From Martinezella calliandrae (GTDB taxonomy: Bacteria > Pseudomonadota > Alphaproteobacteria > Rhizobiales > Rhizobiaceae), in NCBI RefSeq assembly GCF_030272695.1, contig NZ_JARFYN010000046.1, positions 1-56,916 of the forward strand: a stretch of 56,916 nucleotides of DNA. Direction: 5' to 3'. The notes below the pieces were generated by a model. The model had not been told where the DNA came from. It was given only the letters and a program-made list of their open reading frames with translations, and made no database searches. A program made the translations under genes and the position numbers. Positions 16,012-24,555 of the stretch are shown in pieces; within the stretch, counting starts at the first letter, position 1; each line of letters starts with the position of its first letter.

Positions 16012-18428
16012 ACGAGATGACCGTCACGCGCGAAGAGCGCGAAGCGAAGCTCGAAGGCATGGGCTGTAAGCGCAAACGGGTGGAGGATATTCGCTTCACC
16101 CAGGGTAAGGGCAATTACGTCGATGACGTCAAGCTACCGGGCATGCTGCACGGGGATTTCGTCCGCTCGCCGCACCCGCATGCGCGCATCAAATCGATCG
16201 ACAAGGACAAGGCGCTGAAGGTGCCGGGCGTTCTCGCCGTGCTGACGGCGGAAGACCTCAAGAGCGTCAATCTCGCCTGGATGCCAACGCTGGCCGGCGA
16301 CGTCCAGATGGTGCTTGCTGACGACAAGGTGCTGTTTCAGAACCAGGAGGTCGCGTTCGTCGTTGCAACAGACCGTTACGCCGCGGACGATGGCATCAAT
16401 GCCGTCGAAGTGGAATATGAAGCATTGCCAGTTCTCATCGATCCGTTCCACTCGATGGACCCGGATGCGCCGGTTCTACGCGAAGACATCAAAGACAAGA
16501 AAGACGGTGCGCACGGTCCGCGCAAGCATCCCAATCACATTTTCGAATGGACGGTCGGCGACAAGGATCTGACTGACGCGGCCTTCCGTAAGGCGGAGGT
16601 GACGATCAAAGAGCTGATCTCCTATCACCGCACGCATCCGTCGCCGCTCGAAACCTGCCAATGCGTCTGCTCCTTCGACAAGGTCAAAGGCGAGCTGACG
16701 ATTTGGGGCACATTCCAGGCACCGCATGTCATCCGTACCGTGGTGGCGTTGATCTCCAAGATCCCGGAACACAAAATCCATGTGATCTCCCCCGATATCG
16801 GCGGGGGCTTCGGCAACAAGGTCGGCGCGTATCCGGGCTATATCTGCTCGGCCGTCGCATCGATCGTCACTGGAAAGCCGGTGAAATGGGTCGAGGATCG
16901 GATCGAGAACCTGACCAGCACCTCCTTTGCCCGCGATTATCATATGACCACCGAAATCGCCGCGACGAAGGAAGGAATGGTTACGGGCTTGCGCGTGCAT
17001 GTGCTTGCCGATCATGGCGCTTTCGACGCCTGCGCCGATCCGTCCAAATGGCCGGCAGGCTTCTTCAACATCGTCACCGGCTCCTATGACTTCCCGACGG
17101 CGCATCTGGCCGTCGACGGCGTCTATACCAACAAGGCTCCCGGCGGCGTCGCTTATCGCTGCTCTTTCCGCGTAACCGAGGCGGCCTATTGCATCGAGCG
17201 GGGGATGAACATCCTCGCCCAGAAGCTCGGCATGGATCCGGTGGAACTCAGGCTGAAGAACTTCATTCGGCCCGAGCAGTTTCCCTATCACTCGGCGCTC
17301 GGATGGGAATATGATTCCGGGGATTATCACACGGCGATAAAGAAAATGATGGAGACGGTCGACTATGCCGGTCTCCGTCGCGAACAGGCCGAAAAGCGCG
17401 ACGCCTTCAAGCGCGGCGAAACCCGCGAGATCATGGGTCTCGGCGTTTCCTTCTTCACAGAAATCGTTGGCGCGGGACCGTCCAAGAATTGCGATATTCT
17501 CGGCATTGCGATGTTCGACAGTTGCGAAATCCGTCTGCATCCGACCGGCGCCGGCATCGCCCGCATGGGAACGAAGAGCCAGGGCCAGGGCCATGAGACG
17601 ACATGGGCGCAGATCATCGCCACAGAACTCGGCATCCCGGCCGACGATATCATGATCGAGGAAGGCAACACCGATACTGCGCCCTACGGCCTCGGTACCT
17701 ATGGGTCCCGCTCGACCCCTGTCGCGGGGGCTGCGATTGCCATGGCGGCACGCAAGGTGAAGGCCAAGGCGCAGATGATCGCCGCCTATATGCTCGAAGT
17801 TCACGAAGATGACCTCGAGTGGGACATTGACGGCTTTCGCGTGAAGGGCTTGCCGGAGCGGTTCAAGTCGATGAAGGACATCTGCTGGGCTGCTTACAAT
17901 GCACCGCCACCGGGAATGGAGCCTGGGCTTGAGGCGGTCAGCTATTACGACCCGCCGAATATGACCTATCCTTTCGGCGCCTATCTTTGCGTCATGGATA
18001 TTGATGTCGATACCGGTGTCTACAAAGTTCGCCGCTTCTATGCGCTGGACGATTGCGGCACCCGCATCAATCCAATGATCATCGAAGGACAGGTGCATGG
18101 CGGGCTGACCGAAGCCTTCGCGATCGCGATGGGCCAGGAGATCCGCTACGACAATGACGGCAACGTCGTCACGGGCTCCTTCATGGATTTCTTCATGCCT
18201 ACGGCGGTCGAAACGCCGCATTGGGAAACGGATTTTACCGTGACGCCTTCTCCACATCACCCGATCGGCGCCAAGGGTGTCGGCGAAAGCCCGAACGTCG
18301 GCGGCGTTCCCGCCTTCTCGAACGCCGTCAACGATGCCTTCTCGTTTCTCGGCTCGACGCATATCCAGATGCCGCATGATTTCTGGCGCAACTGGCAGGC
18401 GGCGAAAAATCTTGGCGTGATCGCCTGA
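16008..18428 (+). CDS. coxL: Form I aerobic carbon monoxide dehydrogenase large (Mo-Cu) subunit
   Basis: This 806-residue catalytic subunit oxidizes CO with water to CO2 at a molybdenum-copper centre. The form I signature AYRCSFR is intact; Cys385 (codon at 17160) corresponds to the copper-binding Cys388 of Oligotropha CoxL. The related form II motif AYRGAGR is absent. The cofactor motifs GGGFGNK, QGQGHETTWAQI and the C-terminal GVGESP, with the catalytic Glu, are also present. Length matches the Oligotropha protein (809). Together with coxS, coxM and the maturation genes this supports real CO oxidation. Confidence 0.96.
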   Translation: MNEMTVTREEREAKLEGMGCKRKRVEDIRFTQGKGNYVDDVKLPGMLHGDFVRSPHPHARIKSIDKDKALKVPGVLAVLTAEDLKSVNLAWMPTLAGDVQMVLADDKVLFQNQEVAFVVATDRYAADDGINAVEVEYEALPVLIDPFHSMDPDAPVLREDIKDKKDGAHGPRKHPNHIFEWTVGDKDLTDAAFRKAEVTIKELISYHRTHPSPLETCQCVCSFDKVKGELTIWGTFQAPHVIRTVVALISKIPEHKIHVISPDIGGGFGNKVGAYPGYICSAVASIVTGKPVKWVEDRIENLTSTSFARDYHMTTEIAATKEGMVTGLRVHVLADHGAFDACADPSKWPAGFFNIVTGSYDFPTAHLAVDGVYTNKAPGGVAYRCSFRVTEAAYCIERGMNILAQKLGMDPVELRLKNFIRPEQFPYHSALGWEYDSGDYHTAIKKMMETVDYAGLRREQAEKRDAFKRGETREIMGLGVSFFTEIVGAGPSKNCDILGIAMFDSCEIRLHPTGAGIARMGTKSQGQGHETTWAQIIATELGIPADDIMIEEGNTDTAPYGLGTYGSRSTPVAGAAIAMAARKVKAKAQMIAAYMLEVHEDDLEWDIDGFRVKGLPERFKSMKDICWAAYNAPPPGMEPGLEAVSYYDPPNMTYPFGAYLCVMDIDVDTGVYKVRRFYALDDCGTRINPMIIEGQVHGGLTEAFAIAMGQEIRYDNDGNVVTGSFMDFFMPTAVETPHWETDFTVTPSPHHPIGAKGVGESPNVGGVPAFSNAVNDAFSFLGSTHIQMPHDFWRNWQAAKNLGVIA

Positions 18429-18443
18429 TCGGAACCTCGGCTC

Positions 18444-19394
18444 ATGTCCTCCACTCGATCTGCATCGCATGATAAGAACGGCCCTCTCCTCGGGAAAGGA
18501 GAGGGGGCGGGACGGGGCGAGGTCTTACCGCGCCACGTGATCACAGAGCGGCTTGTCGCCGCCGGTTATATTGCTGACCGCGATCTTATAACCGCCATCG
18601 CCCTGATGCAGCTGCTTGGCCGGCCCTTGCTGCTAGAGGGAGAGGCCGGTGTCGGCAAGACGGAGGTGGCCAAGGCGCTGGCGACCGCTCATGGCACCGA
18701 GCTCATCCGTCTGCAATGTTATGAAGGCCTCGATCAGTCCGCGGCGCTCTATGAATGGAACTATCAGCGGCAATTGCTGGCCATCCAGGCGCGACAGGGC
18801 ATGGACGCGGCCGAGATCGAGCGTGGAATATTTTCCGAAGACTATCTCCTCGAAAGACCGCTGCTGGCTGCGATCCGCCGCCCGCGCGCGCCCGTCCTTC
18901 TTGTCGACGAGGTCGATCGCGCCGACGAGGAGTTCGAAGCTTTCCTGCTGGAATTGCTGTCCGATTTCCAGATATCCATTCCCGAGCTTGGGACGGTGCG
19001 AGCCACGTCCATACCGCATGTCGTCCTGACCTCGAACGGAACACGCGAGCTCTCCGATGCGCTACGGCGACGCTGCCTCTATCACTACGTCGACTATCCC
19101 GACGTCGACCGCGAGGCGCGCATTATCATGGCGCGGGTAGCCGGTGCCGGTGCATCGGTGGCGCTGCAAGTTGCTCGCCTAGTCGAAAAGATCCGGAAGG
19201 AGGACCTGCGGAAAGTACCCGGCGTGGCGGAAACGCTTGACTGGGCGGCCGTCCTCGTCGGCCTTAATATTGTCGACCTGCATGCGGAGCCGGAGGCCGT
19301 CCATGAGACGCTGATGTGTCTTTTGAAGACACGGGAGGATAAGGTGCGGATCAGCCGCGAGGTGACGGAGCGGCTGCTCGGGAGGGTCGCATGA
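18444..19394 (+). CDS. coxD: CoxD, MoxR-family AAA+ ATPase for Mo-Cu site maturation
   Basis: This 316-residue protein is a MoxR-type AAA+ ATPase with Walker A GEAGVGKTEVAKA, Walker B VLLVDEVDRAD and the sensor segment VLTSNGTRELSDALRRRCLY. In Oligotropha CoxD acts as an ATP-dependent chaperone that helps insert sulfur and copper into the CoxL site. The first 25 residues (rich in Gly, Lys and Arg) lie before the domain, so a later start is possible. It overlaps coxE by 4 bases, and the MoxR-VWA pair is a known functional couple. Confidence 0.93.
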   Translation: MSSTRSASHDKNGPLLGKGEGAGRGEVLPRHVITERLVAAGYIADRDLITAIALMQLLGRPLLLEGEAGVGKTEVAKALATAHGTELIRLQCYEGLDQSAALYEWNYQRQLLAIQARQGMDAAEIERGIFSEDYLLERPLLAAIRRPRAPVLLVDEVDRADEEFEAFLLELLSDFQISIPELGTVRATSIPHVVLTSNGTRELSDALRRRCLYHYVDYPDVDREARIIMARVAGAGASVALQVARLVEKIRKEDLRKVPGVAETLDWAAVLVGLNIVDLHAEPEAVHETLMCLLKTREDKVRISREVTERLLGRVA

Positions 19395-20593
19395 GCTGCT
19401 GCGATACGCTTCTGACGATGGACGACATGAACGAGTTTTCGCGCCTGGTTGCCAAGAGGCTCGCCGCATTCCTCAGAACGCTTCGTGATAATGCATTCGC
19501 CGTCGGATTGAAGGAAGGTCAGGATGCCGCATCGCTGATGCAGACGGAGATCGCGACCAGGCCTGACCTGCTGCGTTCGGCTTTCAAGCATCTCTTTTGT
19601 GCCCGCAAGGCAGATTGGGACCGGTTCGACGGAGTGTTCGACGCCTTCTGGCTCCGCAGGCATGTCCGCTCCCGTGGCATCGTCTCCGGTGTGCCCAAAC
19701 CATCCCCTGGGCTAAAAGTTCAACCGGCAGCCGACAATGCCAGGAGCGGCACGGACCTTGGCGACCAATTGACGAAATCGGATGAGACGGATGATCGGGC
19801 AGGGGGGAGCGATGGCCGCATGGAAGGCGCATCGCGGGTCGAAAGCCTTGAGCAAACGGATTTCCGTAAACTGTCCGATCCGGCTGATATGGAAAAGGCC
19901 CATTTGATCGCGGCCCGGCTTGCCGCCGCCATGCGGGTCCGCCTGACTCGCCGGGATGTGGCACGTCGCAAGGGGTATCGCCTCGATCTCAGGCGTACCA
20001 TCCATCGCAATGTCAGCCATGGCGGCGTTCCGATCAATCCTGTGCGACGTCGGCGCAAGACAAAGCCGCTGCGGCTCGTCATGCTGCTCGATGCCTCCGG
20101 TTCGATGAGCATGTATACCGGCATCTTCCTGCGTTTCATGCATGGCGTTCTCGACGCATTTCGCGAGGCGGAAGCCTTTCTCTTCCACACACAGCTTGCC
20201 CATGTCTCCGATGCGATGAAGGAGCGGAATGTCGCCCGCGCGCTCGACCGGCTGTCGATGATGGTGCAGGGCGCCGGCGGCGGCACGCGGATCGGGGAAT
20301 GCCTGCAAGTTTTCAATCGCAGCTATGCCGAACGAGTGATCCATTCGCGGACCTGTGTGATGATTGTTTCCGACGGCTACGAAACCGGCGACGCGGCATT
20401 GCTCGGGCGGGAAATGGCCGCGCTCGCGCGTCGTTGCCGACGGATCGTCTGGCTCAACCCGATGATGGGCTGGGACGGTTACACGCCGGAAGCCTCAGGC
20501 ATCAAGGCCGCATTGCCCTATGTGGACTTGCATGCGCCAGCCCATTCATTGGCGAGCCTGGCCGCGCTTGAACCCTATCTTGCCAAGCTCTGA
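19391..20593 (+). CDS. coxE: CoxE, VWA-domain maturation factor
   Basis: This 400-residue protein has a C-terminal von Willebrand A domain (from about residue 225) with the metal-ion site DASGSMS and the conserved Thr and Asp (GGGTRIGE, VSDGYETGD). The N-terminal half is a helical, charged region with an Asp/Gly-rich linker. CoxE works with the CoxD ATPase to load copper in the CO dehydrogenase. The start codon is in an ATGA overlap with coxD. Confidence 0.92.
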   Translation: MSCCDTLLTMDDMNEFSRLVAKRLAAFLRTLRDNAFAVGLKEGQDAASLMQTEIATRPDLLRSAFKHLFCARKADWDRFDGVFDAFWLRRHVRSRGIVSGVPKPSPGLKVQPAADNARSGTDLGDQLTKSDETDDRAGGSDGRMEGASRVESLEQTDFRKLSDPADMEKAHLIAARLAAAMRVRLTRRDVARRKGYRLDLRRTIHRNVSHGGVPINPVRRRRKTKPLRLVMLLDASGSMSMYTGIFLRFMHGVLDAFREAEAFLFHTQLAHVSDAMKERNVARALDRLSMMVQGAGGGTRIGECLQVFNRSYAERVIHSRTCVMIVSDGYETGDAALLGREMAALARRCRRIVWLNPMMGWDGYTPEASGIKAALPYVDLHAPAHSLASLAALEPYLAKL

Positions 20594-20606
20594 GGGAGGG
20601 ATTGTC

Positions 20607-21443
20607 ATGACCGCCCATGTCGATGTGATGGAGTTGGCGTCAAGGATGCGGTCCGCAGACGAAGCCTTCGTGCTTGCGACGGTCGTCCGCACCGTTTCGG
20701 TAACCGCCGCGAAAGCCGGAGCCAAAGCCGTGATCCGGCCCGACGGGACGATTGTGGCCGGATGGATCGGCGGCGGCTGCGCGCGCGGCGCGGTTTTGCG
20801 AGCTGCACAGGATGCGCTTCAAGATGGTCAATCGCGGCTAGTTTCGGTACAGCCTGAAAATCTTCTCGCCGAATTGGGTGTGCAGCCGGGTGAAAGTCGC
20901 CAGGGCATCCGCTTCGCCAAGAATACGTGTCCGAGCAAGGGTACGATGGACATCTTCGTCGAACCGGTACTGCCGCGCCCGTCCCTCGTGATCCTCGGGG
21001 CAAGCCCCGTCGCGATCGCATTGGCCGATCTTGCCCGGCACTTTGGATTTCACATAACCGCTGCGGCCCCGCCAGCCGATTTTACCGAGAGACCGAACGC
21101 CGATCTTCTTCTTGAGAAGTTCACTATTCCGGAGGCGCATCCTGCGCATTGCTACATCGTCGTTTCGACACAGAGCAAAGGCGACGAAGCGGCGTTGAGA
21201 GCCGCACTAAAGGCGGATGCCGCCTATCTCGGCTTTGTCGGCAGCCGGCGGAAGGTAGCAGCACTTAAGGAAAAGCTGGCCGCCGACGGCATCGACGTCG
21301 CCGCGCTGGCTCAGATCAAGGCCCCGGCCGGGCTCGATCTGGGCGCAATCACGCCCGAAGAGATCGCGCTGTCGATTCTTGCGGAGATCGTCGAACGGCG
21401 CAGGCATGGGCAGCGCCAGCCTGCTCACGGACGGCCCCTATGA
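20607..21443 (+). CDS. coxF: CoxF, XdhC-family molybdenum cofactor maturation protein
   Basis: This 278-residue protein has the XdhC/CoxI N-terminal motif (GWIGGGCARGAV) and a C-terminal Rossmann-like half (VILGASPVAIALADLAR, then GFVGSRRK). XdhC-like proteins bind and sulfurate molybdenum cofactor before insertion. I chose ATG 20607, preceded by GAGGGAGGG; upstream in-frame codons lie inside coxE. The operon ends here, with no coxG or coxI detected in the window. Confidence 0.9.
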   Translation: MTAHVDVMELASRMRSADEAFVLATVVRTVSVTAAKAGAKAVIRPDGTIVAGWIGGGCARGAVLRAAQDALQDGQSRLVSVQPENLLAELGVQPGESRQGIRFAKNTCPSKGTMDIFVEPVLPRPSLVILGASPVAIALADLARHFGFHITAAAPPADFTERPNADLLLEKFTIPEAHPAHCYIVVSTQSKGDEAALRAALKADAAYLGFVGSRRKVAALKEKLAADGIDVAALAQIKAPAGLDLGAITPEEIALSILAEIVERRRHGQRQPAHGRPL

Positions 21444-21491
21444 GCTCAATTAGCTGATATACGCTATGGTGCGGGCCGCCCGATTGAGCGG

Positions 21492-21839
21492 CTAGCGCCG
21501 AAGATCATGTGCCTGGCCTGAGGCGCGGAGTTCCTCAAGGGTTTTGCCCACGCAGCTTCCTCCCCCCGGACCGCCGACCGCCTTTGCATGACCGCCGAGC
21601 GAAATGGTCCCCGCAATCCTCTCCGAGGCGACGTAGGTCGCTGTGCCGTCTTGCGTTACCCTCGAGAGATAGTAGGCGTGCTGCGTGCCCCTCTGTTCAC
21701 AGGTGATGACGATCGGGAAGTCATCAAACGGGCCGTGCTGGGCATAGGCTGCCGAAACCGACAGATTGAGCGAAAGGGAGGTCGCGGCTACCATTGCGGC
21801 CATCAGTTTGGCTAGTGTGGTCATAGACGGGCGAGCCAT
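21492..21839 (-). CDS. Small secreted protein, unknown function
   Basis: This 115-residue protein begins with a signal peptide (hydrophobic core LAKLMAAMVAATSLSLNLSV, cleavage after AYA). The mature part of about 80 residues has two Cys (CEQRG and GGSCVGK) that could form a disulfide, and a short HAYYLSRVTQDGTATYV strand pair. I do not recognise the family. A start at Met6 is equally possible. It lies between coxF and a hairpin at 21966. Confidence 0.6.
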   Translation of the reverse strand: MARPSMTTLAKLMAAMVAATSLSLNLSVSAAYAQHGPFDDFPIVITCEQRGTQHAYYLSRVTQDGTATYVASERIAGTISLGGHAKAVGGPGGGSCVGKTLEELRASGQAHDLRR

Positions 21840-21965
21840 TAAAAGTCACCTCCAAGGAAGGGTTTGGAAGCGCGAGCTAGGGGCTGCGCGCCGGACGCTG
21901 CGGAAAATCTTCCCGCCGAGCAAACTGGCCAAAACATTTGCGGACGGTCGCGACGGACAGATTGA

Positions 21966-21986
21966 GCGAAAACGAAGCGTTTTCGC
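21966..21986. terminator. Short perfect hairpin between the secreted-protein gene and the next unit
   Basis: A 9-bp inverted repeat GCGAAAACG / CGTTTTCGC has a 3-base loop. It lies between the small secreted-protein gene (start 21839) and the CyaA/FlgO-like gene (end 22090), both on the minus strand. It may end transcription of the latter. No T-run follows in either direction, so it could also be an operator. Confidence 0.4.
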
Positions 21987-22089
21987 CTGAGTGAAGTGAT
22001 ATGTCGCTTTCTGATGGCTGCAAATTGTGATGAATCACTACGCAATTCCACGTAGGAAGAATGCGCTGCACCCTGCAGGTAAACCCAAG

Positions 22090-23241
22090 CTAGCGGGTAA
22101 CAGCATCGGCTCTCCAACTCGCGGACCGCTTCGCCAACATCGTGGCGACCTGCCGGACGATTTTGTCCTCAGTGTCAACTATACTCGCGGCGCGAGTATC
22201 GCTTTCGTATTGGCCAGCCCATGCTACCGTTCCATCGACAGGATTGACCAGGCGCACATGGAGGCGGCCCCTGCCGCTTTCTGTTCCAAAAGTCCCTTGT
22301 ATGACGATTTGCGGTCCATCGAATGCCGGGACTGCTGATGCCGCATCCGGTGTAGCAACGACGATGCCCTTGATCTTGGTAAGCTGTCCGATGATCCCAT
22401 CGGCAAATATCCGGGCCATACTGGTTGCGTTGCTTCCAGCGGTTGCGTTTGCAAAGGGCTCGACAATAACTCTCAGCCTCTTTTCGTTGCTGTTTGAAAC
22501 TGGGGATCCGGGGGATTTGTCAGTTAACAAAAAATAGGTCTCCAATGGCCGGACAAGTCCAAGGATAATGATCACTACCAAACCGAGGGGCACACCGATC
22601 GGCAATAGCAGGTCGCCATAGGTGAGAGGTTTGTCTTCTGGAGACTGCGGGACCTGAGAAGGTAGAGCGCTACGCGGATTTTCGCCTTCATGCGACGGAC
22701 CAACTAAGTGATTTTGATGAAACTGTGGGGTATATCCATTTCTGGGGATGACAATTTGCACGCGGTCATCATGGCCGGCCGCCAGATAATAGTGCTGCAG
22801 TGCAAACCGAGTGCGGGCCGCCACAATACGAACAATGGGGTCGCTTTCGGCATCAAAGGACGCATCTCTACCGAAAGCCGCCCGCGCTATGCTGTAAGCG
22901 TCCAGAGATTCCTGCCGTCCTGCCAGTGTTTCGCCGACAACATATTCCAGGAATTTTCGACCGCGATCAAATGCTTGAAATCCCGTGCTGCCGAAGATGC
23001 GGTCGAGTTCTTCGTATATCTTCTGCGCTTCGGGATTTGCCTCTGGTCTTTGTGCAAATTGTTGTGCCGCCGGCCCCTGCGACGGAGCGTCGCCTGCTTC
23101 ACTGCCCTGCGCATTCGCAATATGGGTGTCGACGCGGTTCTTGGAAGCGTCGATATCGCGGTTCGACACTGCGTCAGGCGGGCCGGCTCGAATCCTACAT
23201 GCTAAGCGCCGCAAGAGCCTCTGGATTGACGATACGAACAT
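22090..23241 (-). CDS. CyaA/FlgO-like membrane protein (no TPR region)
   Basis: This 383-residue protein has an N-terminal cytosolic domain (about residues 75-165: RGRKFLEYVVGETLAGR, then DPIVRIVAARTR), a single membrane helix at about residues 213-232 (VPLGLVVIIILGLVRPL), and a FlgO-like extracytoplasmic domain ending near residue 375. The same three-part plan occurs in the 593-residue protein at 32240-34021, which continues into TPRs; this one stops before them. Its function is unknown. The ATG start overlaps fixK by 47 bases; a GTG at 23169 (residue 25) would avoid this, but no ribosome site decides it. Confidence 0.75.
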   Translation of the reverse strand: MFVSSIQRLLRRLACRIRAGPPDAVSNRDIDASKNRVDTHIANAQGSEAGDAPSQGPAAQQFAQRPEANPEAQKIYEELDRIFGSTGFQAFDRGRKFLEYVVGETLAGRQESLDAYSIARAAFGRDASFDAESDPIVRIVAARTRFALQHYYLAAGHDDRVQIVIPRNGYTPQFHQNHLVGPSHEGENPRSALPSQVPQSPEDKPLTYGDLLLPIGVPLGLVVIIILGLVRPLETYFLLTDKSPGSPVSNSNEKRLRVIVEPFANATAGSNATSMARIFADGIIGQLTKIKGIVVATPDAASAVPAFDGPQIVIQGTFGTESGRGRLHVRLVNPVDGTVAWAGQYESDTRAASIVDTEDKIVRQVATMLAKRSASWRADAVTR

Positions 23242-23845
23242 AGCGTTGGCCTCGTCCGTGAAGGCGGATAATACCGCTCGTGCGCAGTTTGGTAAACGCG
23301 CGCGCGACTGACTCGACTGTCAGCCCCAAATAGTCGGCAATATCGGCGCGCGACATCATGAGCTCGAATTCGCTTACGCCGGGACGGCGATCAGCCATTT
23401 CCTTCACGAAGATGGCGACGCGCTCGAGGGCGCTCTGGCGGACGATCATAAGTTGGCGTGAGTTCGCGTAAGCAAGGCTGTTGAGTGCGATGCCCAAAAG
23501 ATTTACTGGCAGCGTTGACAAGCCGCTGATGGAGAACGCTCTCAGATTGCTCTGGCAAATCGCTTCCGCGAAATCGTCATGGAAGGGCCCGTCTTGCAGA
23601 CCAAACCACTCATTTGGTCCATAGAAAGATAGGATGTGGCGATGGCCGTTTTGCATAAGCCGATAGACACGGACCGCACCCGACTGGACCTGATAGATCG
23701 CGGCCGCGCGCTGGCCTTCACGGTAGATGCCCTGGCCGGCCCTTACCTCAAGAGTCGTACTTGAGTTAAGTTTTCGCTGCTCTGTAAAATCCATGGCCCT
23801 CGACGCAGGCAGATGGCGATCGACGGCTTGGTTAAGGGTCGTCAT
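23195..23845 (-). CDS. fixK: FixK-type Crp/Fnr transcription regulator
   Basis: This 216-residue protein has a cyclic-nucleotide-binding-like domain (about 30-135) and a C-terminal helix-turn-helix (about 165-200) with the recognition helix LTVESVARAFTKL, the Glu-Ser-x-x-Arg type that reads TTGAT-N4-ATCAA. It lacks the N-terminal Fe-S cysteines of FNR, so it does not sense O2 itself. It lies downstream of fixLJ on the same strand, the usual order in which FixJ-phosphate induces fixK and FixK drives microaerobic genes. GGAGGAG precedes the ATG. Confidence 0.88.
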   Translation of the reverse strand: MTTLNQAVDRHLPASRAMDFTEQRKLNSSTTLEVRAGQGIYREGQRAAAIYQVQSGAVRVYRLMQNGHRHILSFYGPNEWFGLQDGPFHDDFAEAICQSNLRAFSISGLSTLPVNLLGIALNSLAYANSRQLMIVRQSALERVAIFVKEMADRRPGVSEFELMMSRADIADYLGLTVESVARAFTKLRTSGIIRLHGRGQRYVRIVNPEALAALSM

Positions 23846-23913
23846 ATGAATCTCCTCCGCTTACTCTCAGATCAATACGAGATTGGGAGAAGTCGCAAAA
23901 TTCGGAACAACCA

Positions 23914-23924
23914 CTAAGTACTTA
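23914..23924. promoter_or_regulatory. fixK: Palindrome TAAGTACTTA upstream of fixK
   Basis: A perfect 10-bp palindrome (23915-23924) overlaps the fixJ stop codon and lies about 70 bases before the fixK start. The position fits a FixJ-type activator site, since FixJ sites contain GTA-like half-sites. The match is suggestive only. Confidence 0.35.
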
Positions 23925-24555
23925 TACGGTGCCTTGATGGCGAGTCGCAGGCCATAACCATCCGGACAAGCTCAGCCAGATTACGGGCGTCCATCTTGGC
24001 CATTACGTTTGCGCGATGGACTTCCACGGTTCTCGAACTTATGCCCAGATTGAAGGCTATCACTTTGTTCTGCAGCCCGTCGACGATCCCGTTCAGGACT
24101 TGATGCTCGCGTTCCGTCAACAGGTCGAGGCGGGCCATGATGGCGGTGACATTTTCGTCGGTTGCCACTGGTTCGTTCTGGCCTGCTGCCTCTTTGATTG
24201 CCGCTATAAGAACCTCATCCTTGAAAGGCTTTTCGATGAAGTCGGCGGCGCCGGCCTTCATGGCTTGAACGGCCATCGCTATGTCCCCGAGGCCGGTAAT
24301 GACAATGGTCGGGATATCGATATTCATTCCTCGCAACCGCTTCAACAGCTCGACTCCGTCCATATGCGGCATTCGAAGATCTGTTACGAGACAGGCCCTT
24401 TGAGGCAGCGGCATCAGTGCCAGGAATGCCGAGGCGGACTCGTGGGCTCGCACGGCAAAGCCGGCCGAAGCCAACAGAAACGTTAGGGATTTTCTGAATG
24501 GCTCCTCGTCATCGACGACATGAACTGTCAGGTCATTTGGCATCGGGCGCCCCAT
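23914..24555 (-). CDS. fixJ: FixJ-type response regulator
   Basis: This 213-residue regulator has a receiver with acidic pocket VDDEE, phosphoacceptor Asp59 (TDLRMPHMDG), Thr in VITG and Lys in IEKPFKDE, and a LuxR-type helix-turn-helix (about residues 150-205; LTEREHQVLNGIVDG, then ISSRTVEVHRANVM). FixJ-phosphate activates fixK and, in many rhizobia, nifA. It overlaps the kinase gene by about 20 bases. Met5 (position 24543) is an alternative start. Confidence 0.92.
   Translation of the reverse strand: MGRPMPNDLTVHVVDDEEPFRKSLTFLLASAGFAVRAHESASAFLALMPLPQRACLVTDLRMPHMDGVELLKRLRGMNIDIPTIVITGLGDIAMAVQAMKAGAADFIEKPFKDEVLIAAIKEAAGQNEPVATDENVTAIMARLDLLTEREHQVLNGIVDGLQNKVIAFNLGISSRTVEVHRANVMAKMDARNLAELVRMVMACDSPSRHRIST

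Noticed and set aside
16476..18470. Long open reading of 664 codons on the minus strand across coxL
   Set aside because: It is antisense to a well-supported enzyme gene, has Arg/His-rich composition and no domain; it is a GC-rich shadow.
21760..21971. Exact 16-base repeat at 21760-21775 and 21956-21971
   Set aside because: Only two short copies exist, one in a signal-peptide coding region; it may be a duplicated scrap but no unit can be defined.
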